DNA from: Acidobacteriota bacterium | GTDB lineage: Bacteria; Acidobacteriota; Terriglobia; Acidiferrales; UBA7541 | Assembly: GCA_003223215.1 (NCBI GenBank) | Contig: QHYH01000095.1 | Span: 31,874 to 95,873 of the forward strand | DNA: 64,000 nucleotides | Reading direction: 5' to 3' | Position numbers and translations under genes: made by a program | Notes under the pieces: generated by a model | What the model was told of the DNA's origin: nothing | The model's database searches: none | Seen by the model: only the letters and a program-made list of their open reading frames with translations | Shown here: positions 9,758-19,274 of the stretch, piece after piece | Numbering within the stretch: position 1 is the first letter of the stretch | How the letters are laid out: each line of letters begins with the position of its first letter

Positions 9758-9869
9758 TAAGTTTCTCAATCCGCTGGAAGTTGCCGCGCAGCGTGCGCCA
9801 GGATCTTGCTCGCCAGTCCTTTGTGGAACCTGCTACCGCACGGCCAACTGGATCTATGTAGGGCAGACT

Positions 9870-10181
9870 ACCGGGCGAGGTCGCATGGATCGGGAGCAGA
9901 AGCCTCACGGCAAAGTCATCAAAGATTCTTTGCCGATTGATGCCCCACTCATAAGCCAGGTCTCCGTGAATTTGGATGTCCTTCCAGTCCACGCTGCAGT
10001 AAATCATTTTCGCCCCGGCAAGCTGCGGCGTGAAACTGTCCAGCCACGCGGAGATTTTTGCAGTCCTAATCACCGTCGCGCGGACGGTGTGCGAGTTGTT
10101 GGACGGCTCCGTGCGGTAGCGAGCAGATGAATCGACGAAACGAAGCAAAGTCTTCGACGACCAGCACGCTGACACCGACAC
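9870..10181 (-). pseudogene. Possible SnoaL/DUF4440-like remnant
   Basis: Within the minus-strand frame ending at 9606, the part encoded between about 9870 and 10181 contains ISAWLDSFTPQ and DIQIHGDLAYEWGINR, which resemble the SnoaL/YybH/DUF4440 cystatin-like fold (a helix with A-W-x-x-x-F, then V-x-GDxAYxxG). The rest of the frame (towards 9606) overlaps the regulator in antisense and looks non-coding. No start with a ribosome site was found. I treat it as a decayed or partial small enzyme-like protein. Confidence 0.35.
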
Positions 10182-10208
10182 TCCCCCGCTGTCGACATGT
10201 GAGCTGCC

Positions 10209-10457
10209 CTACCGTGCTGGAAGATCCTGTGCGAGGGCGCTCAGTTCAGCTTGCGGGACAACAAAATGAGCGGAACGGCAGTCGAAGCAAATCATTAGTT
10301 CAGGAAACACGAAAACATCGCGCCTATCGATATTCTTTAACCCGTGAAAGTGGATGAGCATCTCTGCCGTAAACCTGCCTAGGTTTTTTGAACCGCATGA
10401 GGTACAGTACATAGCATCCACTAAGGTTTGATCATTCAAAGGAAGCTGTGTGGGCAT
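10209..10457 (-). CDS. Small zinc-ribbon protein
   Basis: 82 residues. Two CxxC knuckles (CTSC near residue 18 and CFDC near residue 58) frame a hydrophobic core (FTAEMLIHFHGLKNID, VFVFPELMI), the layout of a single treble-clef or zinc-ribbon domain. The ATG at 10457 follows GGAGGAG by four bases, which supports translation. Function unknown. Isolated gene next to decayed DNA. Confidence 0.65.
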   Translation of the reverse strand: MPTQLPLNDQTLVDAMYCTSCGSKNLGRFTAEMLIHFHGLKNIDRRDVFVFPELMICFDCRSAHFVVPQAELSALAQDLPAR

Positions 10458-10602
10458 CGGACTCCTCCTGACAGTCTCGCTGGGAGGTAATGTGTGGAAT
10501 TGCTCTGTTAGGGTCGGACCTGAGGCACGGTCGTTTGGTGACTCAGGTACCCCGGCGGGTCAGAGAAAGGTAATGGAGAATTTGAGTCCCGATTCGTCCT
10601 GC

Positions 10603-10884
10603 CTAGCAGCGGTACTCACAGAGGAGATCAACCAACTTCGAAGGGTTCAACCGTGACGGGAGACTTTTGGTTGCGAGCAATGGGAATATCACGGCTTGGC
10701 TACTCGACGGTTCAACGAGGGGAACAGAGAGTTTTTGTAAGGGTTCTGTGCGCGGGTAAGCTTTGTGGAGAATGCTCGGTCGCACGACGGCGGTCACATC
10801 GTCAGTGGGATCGGGTGTGACGAGAACAAACATAATCGTGAAGGCGAAAAGGAGCATCAGTCCGACGAGCACTCTTCGAAACAT
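10603..10884 (-). CDS. Small predicted membrane-anchored protein
   Basis: 93 residues with one N-terminal transmembrane segment (VLVGLMLLFAFTIMFVLV, about residues 5-22), a short acidic linker (TPDPTDDV) and a tail ending in a Cys-containing LVDLLCEYRC. The tail ends on the outer side if the N-terminus is in the cytoplasm. No domain recognised and no clear ribosome site, so the call rests on the anchor and the codon pattern. Confidence 0.4.
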   Translation of the reverse strand: MFRRVLVGLMLLFAFTIMFVLVTPDPTDDVTAVVRPSILHKAYPRTEPLQKLSVPLVEPSSSQAVIFPLLATKSLPSRLNPSKLVDLLCEYRC

Positions 10885-10995
10885 GGCTAGTTGTTTAATA
10901 GCATTTGCCTCAGGGGTTTGTCAACGCTTAGGCGGGGAACCAGTAGGAATCGCCTCCCTTCAGGGACCCTTCAGGGAGGGGAGGAAGTCAACAGA

Positions 10996-11036
10996 TCCCC
11001 GGTAGCTCAACGGTAGTGCATTCGGCTGTCACCGTA
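10996..11036 (+). pseudogene. 5' half of a tRNA (Asp/Asn-like), truncated
   Basis: The plus strand has a convincing tRNA 5' half: acceptor strand TCCCCGG, D-arm TAGCTCAACGGTAGTGCA, then anticodon stem and loop TTCGGCTGTCACCG, with GTC as anticodon if the loop is CTGTCAC. After about 11036 the 3' half of the anticodon stem, the T-arm (GGTTCGA) and the complementary acceptor CCGGGGA cannot be found. It is a fragment, not a working tRNA. Such halves can be left by integration or recombination at tRNA genes; no integrase is nearby. Confidence 0.5.
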
Positions 11037-11178
11037 ACGATAGAATGCGGCACGCCACACTCCTACACAGTCCCGAACACTGGAGTGGGCCCGATCACCG
11101 TGAACTAGTAGCAACAGAAGGAAGTTTTTCGCCCGTGATGAAAGCTGTCTGCATTGTGCCCTTTCTTCTTTAAGATAG

Positions 11179-11706
11179 TTACTGAGATTTCTGATTGTCC
11201 GATCCAGCGCTGCCCAGTTTGTCGAACGTAAGATTCAATATGGGATAGCGGCTCCAATCCTTGTAGTCGAAATGCCACCATTCGAATTCGTAGACATCGA
11301 AGCCCTCAGCTTCCATCGCGTGGCGCAACAGATCACGGTGCCAACGTTGAAGGGAGGTGCCGCCAGGGTAAAAGGGATAGGAGCGCTCGGACATCTCGTC
11401 GTAGACGCCGGTCATTTCGATGGGGGCACCTGTCTTTAGACCGTAGAGGGTGAGATCGACGGCGCAGCCACGGTTGTGCCGGGAACCTTCCGCAGGGTTA
11501 GCAACAAAAATGCGCTTGTCCTCGGGCGTGGCGTCCCAGAAGATTTTGGTGACATACCAAGGACGGTAGGAGTCGTGGATGAGCAGGCCATAGCCAAGCG
11601 CGTTCAGCTTCCGGCTTGCTCGAAGCAGAGCTTCGGCTGCGGGGCGCTGCATGTAGGCTTTCGCCTGAGAGTAAACGGGCTGACCAAGAAAATTGTTTTT
11701 GGTGGC
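11179..11706 (-). pseudogene. VanX-type D-Ala-D-Ala dipeptidase domain, cut off from its fusion partner by a stop codon
   Basis: Directly after the TAA at 11707-11709 the same frame continues as ATKNNFLGQPVYSQAKAYM and then a whole M15D (VanX/DdpX) catalytic domain: SRHNRGCAVDL matches the Zn-binding SxHxxGxAxD, EWWHFDY carries the catalytic Glu and third Zn ligand, and LIHDSYRPW is the usual active-site Arg segment. The stop sits where VanX proteins have Tyr (DIR-Y-AT), so this was one polypeptide with the upstream serine hydrolase. As it stands, only internal starts such as the ATG at 11652 could express it, without the N-terminal strand. The enzyme would cut D-Ala-D-Ala dipeptide in the periplasm. 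Confidence 0.8.
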
Positions 11707-13587
11707 TTATCGAATATCGAAATGAATCGCAGGATCGAACGTAGAGAGATCGACCAGGTCGGGCTTGAGAAAGTCGCCCGATTCATGAGGAGGCTGGGCC
11801 GCGAGAGCCTTCTTGGTCAAGTCAGTGAGAGGTTCCTGAGGGCTGGCATGAAAGATGCCGCCCTGGATCGAACTGAGGAAACGGCGCTTAAAAATGACGC
11901 CGCCAACTTTAACCTGAGTGGCTTGGCCGGAAGCGTCGCGAGTGAAGACCGCTTGCTCGCCGTCATATAGGCCGGAGTGAGGGAAATCGAAGACGGTAGA
12001 AGTAACTTCGGCAAGGGGGGCGAAGTCGAACCACTCGATGAGTGCAGAGAGCTTGCCGTTTTCCTCAAAAACATACAGGGTATCGTAATCCCATCCATAT
12101 TCGCCGATGAGTCCCTTCCACCGAGAAGGGACGGGCGGGGGCTGGTCCAAGGAAACGCGTTCGAGGAGATGGTCGCGGACGCGAATGCCGTTAGAAACTG
12201 GTGTGACCTTTAAACTGTAGCCCAAGCGGCCGTCCTCGATGAGGGAATCTCCGGATTGGCGGAGCCGCACCTGCTCGCCCGCGCCAGCCCGAAGATACAA
12301 TTCGCCATTCGCGGCGATGAGATTCACGGCGGAGTCGCCTGTCCCATAGCGCCCTTCCAGTTGGCGAACGCGTTCTGCCGGGATTGGGGAAGTTTCGGGA
12401 ATTTCCGGGAGCGGCCGCCTCTGTTTCGCGGCGAGCATGAGGCGAAGGGCCATTTCGGCGACATGGCTGGTCACCGCATTGGAGCTATCCATCGTCGTCA
12501 CCGCGACCGCACCCAGTTTGTCATCGGGCAGGGCTGCGGCTTGGGTGGCGAATCCATAGATGGCGCCGCCGTGCTCGACAACACGGTGGCCGTCGAGCTG
12601 AGAAACATAGAAACCGATACCGAAGCCCGACTTTTCGTCCGGCTTGGCAAATTGCGGAGTCCACATCTTTTCGAGAGTGGCCGCCTGCAGAACGCGACCG
12701 TTCGGCCCTTGGCCCTGGTTGAAAAGAACGCTGAGAAAGCGGCCAAGATCAAGGACGGTGGAATACATGCAGCCGGCCGGGGCCATGCCGAGCTCAAACT
12801 GGGGCGCCTGGAACTGAAGCCCGTCGTACGACCACATATAGGCTTTCGCGAGGCGTGCGATCAGCTCCGGTTCGGGCTGGAACGCGCTGTTGCGAAGCCT
12901 CATCGGCTCAAGCACGGCATGCCGCAAATAGCTTGCGAAGGGCTGACCGCTGTGCTTCTCAAGGACATATCCGACGGTGGCAACTCCTGCGTTGGAATAC
13001 TTGGTGTGCGATTCGGGCGGATAGACCAGTGTGGTGTCGTTCAGGCTGTGAACCATTGCGGATAGAGAAAGCTCCGAAGGGTCGAAATAATTCCCAACGG
13101 GGGGCTCCCGAAGTAGACCGGCACGATGCGACATTAGTTGACGGAGCGTAACGTCCTTGTGAAACGGGTTGTGAGGTTGAAAATCGGGCAAGTACTTCTG
13201 GATGGGAGCATCCAGGTCGAGTTCACCGCGCTCCACAAGCTGCATGACGCCGATATCCGTGAAGAGCTTGGAAACGGAGCCGATGCGGTAGACCGTTTCT
13301 GGACTGGCGGGAATTTTTTTGTCCGGATCGGCGTAGCCAAATCCTTGTGCCCAAACAACCTGCTGATCATCGACCAGGGCGATCGAAAAGGCAGGAAGCT
13401 TCTTGTCCTCCATCTCATGCTGGACGAATTTCGATAATGCGGTGCCAACAGAAGTATAGTTTTCCGACGGGCCAACCGCTTGCGGAAAGGCGGGAGTCGC
13501 GCGAAGAAGAAAAACGCCACGGAAACCAAGTACAGCAGTGGCTGCCAACAGGAGCACGGCGGTGATTCGAGCTAGCCTTCGAGCCAT
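11707..13587 (-). CDS. Serine hydrolase of the β-lactamase/D-Ala-D-Ala-peptidase fold (class C-like), N-terminal half of a VanX fusion
   Basis: 626 residues. A signal peptide (residues ~8-28, ITAVLLLAATAVLGFRG) precedes a class C β-lactamase/DD-peptidase fold with SVSK (catalytic Ser-x-x-Lys), KYSNAG (YxN) and VEHGGAIYG (HGG in place of KTG). After about residue 380 come DUF3471-like β-rich segments. The last residues (LSTFDPAIHFDIR) are already the start of a VanX domain, then TAA. AAGAGG lies five bases before the ATG at 13587. It follows the racemase gene by 94 bases in the same direction and is the last gene of the receptor/β-lactamase operon. Likely periplasmic role: removing D-Ala from peptides or esterase-like hydrolysis. 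Confidence 0.85.
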   Translation of the reverse strand: MARRLARITAVLLLAATAVLGFRGVFLLRATPAFPQAVGPSENYTSVGTALSKFVQHEMEDKKLPAFSIALVDDQQVVWAQGFGYADPDKKIPASPETVYRIGSVSKLFTDIGVMQLVERGELDLDAPIQKYLPDFQPHNPFHKDVTLRQLMSHRAGLLREPPVGNYFDPSELSLSAMVHSLNDTTLVYPPESHTKYSNAGVATVGYVLEKHSGQPFASYLRHAVLEPMRLRNSAFQPEPELIARLAKAYMWSYDGLQFQAPQFELGMAPAGCMYSTVLDLGRFLSVLFNQGQGPNGRVLQAATLEKMWTPQFAKPDEKSGFGIGFYVSQLDGHRVVEHGGAIYGFATQAAALPDDKLGAVAVTTMDSSNAVTSHVAEMALRLMLAAKQRRPLPEIPETSPIPAERVRQLEGRYGTGDSAVNLIAANGELYLRAGAGEQVRLRQSGDSLIEDGRLGYSLKVTPVSNGIRVRDHLLERVSLDQPPPVPSRWKGLIGEYGWDYDTLYVFEENGKLSALIEWFDFAPLAEVTSTVFDFPHSGLYDGEQAVFTRDASGQATQVKVGGVIFKRRFLSSIQGGIFHASPQEPLTDLTKKALAAQPPHESGDFLKPDLVDLSTFDPAIHFDIR

Positions 13588-13681
13588 CTCAACCTCTTCT
13601 TAGAAAAATCATCTGGCTACTTTCTTGTTGCAGTAAAAACGCCGTTGGGCTGATGGAACGCAGATTCCCTGCAAAGGCTCC

Positions 13682-14818
13682 TCAACCTGCAACAGAAAGG
13701 CGAGGGTTGACCGCACGCAATGTTTCTTGTCGCGTTGTAAGTTGCTCAATTCGCTTTCTGCGAACTGCGTAACCAATTCCCGGAGCGGTTCGAACCTGAA
13801 TTGTCCCATTGGGCGTCACTTGCACTTCCGGCTCGATCAAGTCTTCATTCCAATAGCGCTGGCTGGCGGAGACGTCTCCCGGCAGCACAAACCCAGGCAG
13901 GGTAGACATGGCAATGTTGTGGGCACGCCCGATGCCAGTTTCCAGCATTCCCCCGCACCATACTGGAGCCCCTCGTGACCGACAGAACTCCTCAATTTGT
14001 TTTGCGTGCGCGTATCCGCCGACTCGGCCCAGCTTGATGTTGATGATCCGGCAGGCGCCCATGCCGAGGGCTGCTTCGGCGTGGTCCGGATTATGGATGC
14101 ATTCGTCCAGGCAAATAGGAGTCTTCAGGAGGGGCTGCAACTTGGAATGATGGTACAGGTCGTCCCACTCGAGCGGTTGTTCAATCATCATCAAGTCGAG
14201 AGCATCAAATTTTCGCAGCAATTCCGCGTCTGCGAGACGATAGGCGGAATTGGCGTCGGCCATCAGCTTGGTCTTCTGAAACTGCTTTCGCACCGCGGCG
14301 ACAAAATCGAGGTCCTTACCCGGTTTGATCTTGATTTTGATACGCTGGTACCCGTCTTTCAGTTCTTTCTCAACCGCGGCAATGAGCTCCCGCGTGTCTC
14401 GTTGGATTCCCAGTGAAACTCCGCAGGCAATCTCCGGCCTCGTACCACCCAGTAATTTCCACAGCGGAAGCCCTCTTTGCCGCGCTTCGACATCCCAGAG
14501 AGCCGTTTCCAGAGCCGCCTTGGCCATTTCATGCCCTCGCACGGGCTCAAGCAGCCGCATCACTTCGGAAGCCGCTCGGATGTTTTGACCGAGAACCAAG
14601 GGAGCGATGAACTTGCAGAGCACGGTCCAGGCCGTGTCGGTTGTCTCTGAGTTGTAAAAAGGACCTTCTGCTGCAGTCACTTCGCCCCAGCCGCTTACGC
14701 CGTCGCAGCGGACCTCCATCAAGGCAATCCGGCGTCCGCGAACGGTGCCAAAGCTGGTTTCGAACGGAGCCCTGAGCCGCATCTCTATTTCGCGAAGTAT
14801 GATTTCATCGATTTTCAT
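13682..14818 (-). CDS. menC-like: Enolase-superfamily N-succinylamino-acid racemase / o-succinylbenzoate synthase (MenC type 2)
   Basis: 378 residues from the ATG at 14818 (MKIDEIILREIEM), which has AGGG upstream; the open frame runs to 14926 but that part overlaps nothing conserved. MLE/enolase-superfamily signatures: KIKIKPG (KxK base), MADANSAY, IEQPL, LDECI (metal ligands), and GGMLETGIGRAHNIA, the NSAR/OSBS subgroup signature. Family members make o-succinylbenzoate in menaquinone synthesis, racemise N-acylamino acids, or do both. No men genes are nearby; the neighbours are D-amino-acid and cell-wall peptide enzymes, so racemisation of N-acylamino acids is the better guess here. It lies 64 bases after the β-lactamase stop, same operon. 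Confidence 0.85.
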   Translation of the reverse strand: MKIDEIILREIEMRLRAPFETSFGTVRGRRIALMEVRCDGVSGWGEVTAAEGPFYNSETTDTAWTVLCKFIAPLVLGQNIRAASEVMRLLEPVRGHEMAKAALETALWDVEARQRGLPLWKLLGGTRPEIACGVSLGIQRDTRELIAAVEKELKDGYQRIKIKIKPGKDLDFVAAVRKQFQKTKLMADANSAYRLADAELLRKFDALDLMMIEQPLEWDDLYHHSKLQPLLKTPICLDECIHNPDHAEAALGMGACRIINIKLGRVGGYAHAKQIEEFCRSRGAPVWCGGMLETGIGRAHNIAMSTLPGFVLPGDVSASQRYWNEDLIEPEVQVTPNGTIQVRTAPGIGYAVRRKRIEQLTTRQETLRAVNPRLSVAG

Positions 14819-14882
14819 ATGAGCCCTTACAAAGCATGCCCTTTTGCTTGTAGATCGAAAGTGTGTATTCGTTGGCGTTTGT

Positions 14883-15890
14883 CTATCGGGTCGTATCCTC
14901 GAAATAGCTGTATGCAGCGCGAGCAAGGCGCCCGATGAGTTCTTCGGCTTGCTCGGTGGTTACGTTCGAGTTTGCCTTGAGCGTGTAGGCCGATACCACG
15001 AGATGGTGCTTCCCAACCGAGACAATGCCGACGTCATTGGTCACATAGCCGATCGTGCCGTTTTTGCTTGCAACGGTCGTGTTTTCGAGGTAGCGATGAA
15101 TCCTGGTTCGCAACTGCTGCTGCTCCATGATCTCCAGCATGTCGTGGCATGATTTTTCCGTTGCGGCCTCTGCGCGAAAGATCTTGGTCAACAGCTCCGC
15201 CATGGCTTTTGGGGAAGTGTGATCGCGAGCGTCGTCGACAAACGCACGATCGGCATGCTCTGTTTGGTCGCGAGTAAGTCGTGCAAGTTTCTCGGGATGG
15301 GCGAAAAGCTCCGCTCCGGACACGCCCCGCAGCTCCGGGTTGGCTGACGCCAGCCAGTCGCCGATGAGTTCCTCGGTCGAGCGGTCAACGCGCATATCCT
15401 GGATTCCCAGCTGCCGCAACATGGCGGTTACGTTCCTTGCGCCAACACGTTTCAACATGAGATCCGTCGCTTCGTTGTCGCTCAGGGTGATCATCAACAG
15501 AACCAAATCGTGGATCGTGGGGTTCAGGCCGGGTGTCATGTACGGGAGAAGCCCGCTGCCCAACCGGCGATCTGCATCCGAGAGCGGAACGCGCTCGGCA
15601 AGGGAAAGGTGGCCAGCGTCGGCTTCGCGAAACACTTGCACCATGATGGCAACCTTGTAAGTACTGGCCATCGGGAACTCGTCGTTTGGGTTGACGCCGG
15701 TTTCCTCGCCTGTTTCGATGTTGCGGACAAAGATGCCGACCTTACCCGGGAAGCTGGCGGCAATCTTCGTCAATCTCTCCCGCAGAACAGTGCTGCCTTG
15801 GCGCGCCGACTCCTGGCGCAGCGCCGGAGGCACGAAAATCACGCTGACCAGAAGGGACAATGCGGACATGCATACCCGATTGCCGTCCAT
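14883..15890 (-). CDS. Class A β-lactamase-like protein
   Basis: 335 residues from the ATG at 15890, five bases after the receptor stop. A signal peptide (CMSALSLLVSVIFVPPALRQ) leads into the class A fold: MASTYKV (Ser70-x-x-Lys73), LSDNEATD (SDN loop), RSTEELIGDW in the omega-loop position, and ASKNGTIGYVTNDVG at the place of KTG (here KNG, Asn replacing Thr/Ser). Class A enzymes hydrolyse β-lactams; relatives in salvage loci may be DD-peptidases or esterases. The Asn at the KTG position is uncommon, so β-lactam activity is not certain. Position between a TonB receptor and a racemase suggests co-expression in one operon. Confidence 0.85.
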   Translation of the reverse strand: MDGNRVCMSALSLLVSVIFVPPALRQESARQGSTVLRERLTKIAASFPGKVGIFVRNIETGEETGVNPNDEFPMASTYKVAIMVQVFREADAGHLSLAERVPLSDADRRLGSGLLPYMTPGLNPTIHDLVLLMITLSDNEATDLMLKRVGARNVTAMLRQLGIQDMRVDRSTEELIGDWLASANPELRGVSGAELFAHPEKLARLTRDQTEHADRAFVDDARDHTSPKAMAELLTKIFRAEAATEKSCHDMLEIMEQQQLRTRIHRYLENTTVASKNGTIGYVTNDVGIVSVGKHHLVVSAYTLKANSNVTTEQAEELIGRLARAAYSYFEDTTR

Positions 15891-15894
15891 AGGT

Positions 15895-18800
15895 TTAGAA
15901 CTCCAAACGAATTCCGACTTGCCCTTCGCGGCCAGGGAGAACCTGCAGGACCTGCGCGAAGTTCGGAGCACCTGATGTGGATCCTGGAACGGGCGGCAAT
16001 CCATTGACTGCCGCCGGATTATCGCGATTGAACATGTTGAAGAATTCGAGATAAGCGTGAAGCTTAACGCGATCGCCAAAGTCGAAGCGCTTGGCAATGC
16101 GCAGATCTAGGTTGACAAAGGACGGCGCGACGAAATTGTTCCTGCAGCCGCCAGACCAGGGCTTATCGCCACAGCGAGAATAGAAATCCACTCCGTTAAA
16201 GAGATTGTCGCCGTCCACGTCTGGAGAAACGACATTCCCCGGGAATGAAGCGCTGTAGTGAAATCCGCTCTGCGCCCGAAAAATGCTGCTGAAATCAAAT
16301 TTCCAGGGAAGCTGCACGAGTCCGTCCATGAGGAACGTGTGATTCAGCGCCAAATCCGACGGCCCCTTATCCAAGTCTGGGCCATTGTAGAAAATGCCAG
16401 CTTTCGGCACGGGATTGCCATTGCTGGCCAGGAACGGACCATTCGCATTGGTTTGGCCTGTCGCAGAGTCCGTGACCATTGTCGTCATTCCGACGAAGCT
16501 GTCCGTGGGACCGTTGATATCCGTAAATCCTGCGCCGAAGCTCGTTTGAAGATCGCTGATGAAGCTGGAGTTGAGTGCATTGTCGATTTCATGGGTCCAG
16601 GTGTAGTTCGCGTCGAGCGTGAAACGCTTGTTCATGCGCTTCCGGAATCCGAAAGTCAGCGCATCATAAGTGCCGTGCAACCAGGGGCCATAACCGAAAA
16701 CGAGAGGCGAGCCAGCAGGCACGGTTTCGCCGGTATGACCCGGCGTACGTGCTTCGAACGCCAAGTTTGTGTCCCGTACCCCTAAAATGTGATCGATATT
16801 CTTGTGGTAGTAGTCGACCTCAATCACCAGGTCCGACCTGATCTCGCGCTGCACACCAACATGTAGGGAATTTGTATACGGCGTCTTGAATCCGGGAGCT
16901 ACGCTGATGGGAATGCCGCTCGTTGGAAATGCTGAAGCGCCGATGGAGAGATCGTCAAAAGGATCGTAAATAAACGAGCCTGCCGGCAGCCCAACGGCAG
17001 AACTCGCGGCATCGGCAAACTGTTGGGGAGTGAAACCGGTCAATGATTGAACATTATTGATGTTGACCACGGCGTTTGCGGGAATCGGCGCATGGCCAGG
17101 AGCCACCACGCTATTCAAATGGTCGATCCCGTAAAACGGTGTTGCGACTGGGGTGCCCGCATACATACATGTAGCGCCCGATGCGGCGATTTGCGCATCG
17201 GTCTTGTCGGACGAGGCGCAGGGGACTTTGCCCGTGAGGAGGGCGAATAAGGGAGCGATCGTGCTTGGGTCGCCGTAGAAGAGCCTTGGGAACGAAAGGA
17301 ACGTCTGCGTGACAAGATTCGCGCCGCCGAATCCAGGAATGTCTCTCGCCAAACCCAAACGGAAGTGATCGTAAAACAGCCCCCAGCTCGCGCGAACTAC
17401 AGTTTTTGGAGTAATGGACCAGGCGAAACCGAGCCTGGGTGAAAAATTTGTCTTATTGGGAAATTCGTTGTCATAATCCCAGCGCAATCCCAAGTTTAGA
17501 GTGACGTTCTTGACCACTCTCCAGTCATCCTGAAGGAAGGTGCCGTTGTAGTTGTTGCGCAAGCGTATTGTGTTATCGCTTGCGGCCAGCCCTCCCTGCG
17601 CATTCAGGAAGTAAACGCCCGAGCTGACCGGACCGAATGTTCCAAGATCATCAATCGTGGCAAATAGCTGGTTGAACAAGTTGTTGGCTTCTATGCCGTC
17701 CACGTGAGTGCGCTGAAAGTCCCAGCCAAACTTCACATCATGACGCCGAATCTGCTTGGCAAGATTGGCGCCAATGGACACGTATTTCTGGTCGATTAGC
17801 AAATTTGTGTGCCCCGGACCGAACTGGACCTGGCCCTGGTCGCCGAACAGTTGCCCGGTGCTAAGACCACTGAACAGATTGTCGAGGGTCGAGGCGGTTC
17901 CGGCTTCCGGATGGGCGGGCCGGGTCACCGCGGGTTCACCTCGATACTGCACAAAAACGTTGAGCAGGTACGGGCGCGCCTGGTCGCCCAAGGTAGAGGT
18001 GTCATTGAAGCCCAGCATCAAACGGCGGGTATCGAAGTTGTTTCGAGTAGAAGGCAGATTGATGGCAGCCAGCAGTGGCAGGTAATCCGTTACGTGAGTA
18101 TTAGTCAAATTGAACTGCTGGCTGAGCCGATGCCGGCCGAGTTGCTCGTCGAGTTTTCCGCGAGCGCGCGTGTCGTAGATTTTAGTATGCAGGTTAAAGG
18201 GAGCTTCCAGCTGCACCAAGATAGGTGGCGTCGTGGGAAGAAACTGAAAGTTGAGTTGGCGGCTCTCGAGAATGCGTTCGGCGGAGCCAAAAAAGAATAT
18301 CTTGTCCCTGAGAAGCGGCCCCCCGAACTGGGCGCTGGGATCCCAGCGAAGCAGGAATGGCACTTCGCCGTTAAGCACTTTGGAAGAATCGGAGGAATCT
18401 AACTTGTAGTTGCGGTGAAAGAAAGAGAGGCCGCCATGCCAGTCATTTGTGCCGCTCTTGCTGACCACGTTTATGACTCCGCCGGAACCGTGTCCAAACT
18501 CAGCCTTGTAACTGCCCGTAAGAACTTGAAACTCAAGGATTGAATCCTGGTTGAACTGCGCGGCTGCTCCCCCGTTCACTTCATCGCGATTGGGCATTCC
18601 ATCAATCAGGAAAATAGCGTTACCCCCGCGTTCTCCCAGGATCGGCGTTGCACTATCGAGTGAGGGGTCCTGCTGGCGATTGATCGCCACTCCCGGAACG
18701 AGCTGCAAGAGATCCAAGTAATTCCGGCCGTTGATCGGCATCTGTTCGATTTGCTGGGGCAGGATCGTGGTGCCGGAGGACGACGTCGTGCTTTCCAGCA

Positions 18801-19233
18801 ACGGAGCTACACCGGAGACTTCCACCTTTTCCGTCTGCCCTCCGAGCTTGAGGGACAGATTCAGAGTAACTGTTTGGTTGACGGTCACTTCTAGGTTTCG
18901 GACGGTCGTAGGCACAAAACCCGTCTTGAAGACGGTGACCGTGTATGTCCCGGCGAGCAGCCCTAACACTCTGTACGTGCCATCACTTTCGCTTTTGGCA
19001 CTTCGGTCAATCCCCATGCCGCTGTTAAGGACGTGTATCTCGGCCCCAGCCACGGGTAGCCCTTGCTGGTCGGCAACGATTCCTTCAGTGGTTGACGTTG
19101 TCTGAGCGCGCAGCCCGGGTATCTGAAGAGTGATTGCGCCTAGAACAACGGTGACGAACCAGATGCGGAGTCTTATTGAAGGGACCGGCCAAGGCAAAGC
19201 ACGATGGCGCATAAAGAAGTCCGCGCTACCCAT
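15895..19233 (-). CDS. Oar-like TonB-dependent receptor with carboxypeptidase-regulatory domain
   Basis: 1112 residues, standard for the family. The ATG at 19233 is preceded by GGGAGG. Signal peptide to about residue 44 (LRAQTTSTTEG); carboxypeptidase-D regulatory-like β-sandwich about 48-135 (VAGAEIHVLNSGMG, YRVLGLLAGTYTVTV); plug domain about 140-260 (INGRNYLDLLQLVPGV, ERGGNAIFLIDGMPNRDEV, GSGGVINVVSKSGTN); the rest is a β-barrel ending in Phe (GIRLEF). Such receptors import oligomers or glycan/peptide fragments across the outer membrane using TonB. First gene of an operon with β-lactamase, racemase and serine hydrolase. Divergent from an RpiR-type regulator, with inverted-repeat sites between. 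Confidence 0.9.
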   Translation of the reverse strand: MGSADFFMRHRALPWPVPSIRLRIWFVTVVLGAITLQIPGLRAQTTSTTEGIVADQQGLPVAGAEIHVLNSGMGIDRSAKSESDGTYRVLGLLAGTYTVTVFKTGFVPTTVRNLEVTVNQTVTLNLSLKLGGQTEKVEVSGVAPLLESTTSSSGTTILPQQIEQMPINGRNYLDLLQLVPGVAINRQQDPSLDSATPILGERGGNAIFLIDGMPNRDEVNGGAAAQFNQDSILEFQVLTGSYKAEFGHGSGGVINVVSKSGTNDWHGGLSFFHRNYKLDSSDSSKVLNGEVPFLLRWDPSAQFGGPLLRDKIFFFGSAERILESRQLNFQFLPTTPPILVQLEAPFNLHTKIYDTRARGKLDEQLGRHRLSQQFNLTNTHVTDYLPLLAAINLPSTRNNFDTRRLMLGFNDTSTLGDQARPYLLNVFVQYRGEPAVTRPAHPEAGTASTLDNLFSGLSTGQLFGDQGQVQFGPGHTNLLIDQKYVSIGANLAKQIRRHDVKFGWDFQRTHVDGIEANNLFNQLFATIDDLGTFGPVSSGVYFLNAQGGLAASDNTIRLRNNYNGTFLQDDWRVVKNVTLNLGLRWDYDNEFPNKTNFSPRLGFAWSITPKTVVRASWGLFYDHFRLGLARDIPGFGGANLVTQTFLSFPRLFYGDPSTIAPLFALLTGKVPCASSDKTDAQIAASGATCMYAGTPVATPFYGIDHLNSVVAPGHAPIPANAVVNINNVQSLTGFTPQQFADAASSAVGLPAGSFIYDPFDDLSIGASAFPTSGIPISVAPGFKTPYTNSLHVGVQREIRSDLVIEVDYYHKNIDHILGVRDTNLAFEARTPGHTGETVPAGSPLVFGYGPWLHGTYDALTFGFRKRMNKRFTLDANYTWTHEIDNALNSSFISDLQTSFGAGFTDINGPTDSFVGMTTMVTDSATGQTNANGPFLASNGNPVPKAGIFYNGPDLDKGPSDLALNHTFLMDGLVQLPWKFDFSSIFRAQSGFHYSASFPGNVVSPDVDGDNLFNGVDFYSRCGDKPWSGGCRNNFVAPSFVNLDLRIAKRFDFGDRVKLHAYLEFFNMFNRDNPAAVNGLPPVPGSTSGAPNFAQVLQVLPGREGQVGIRLEF

Positions 19234-19274
19234 GGAAACCTCCCAGTGTTAGATTGCAGATTCATGCACGGTAT

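Noticed and set aside
12256..13065. 269-residue plus-strand frame opposite the serine hydrolase
   Set aside because: Antisense shadow of a gene with complete catalytic motifs.
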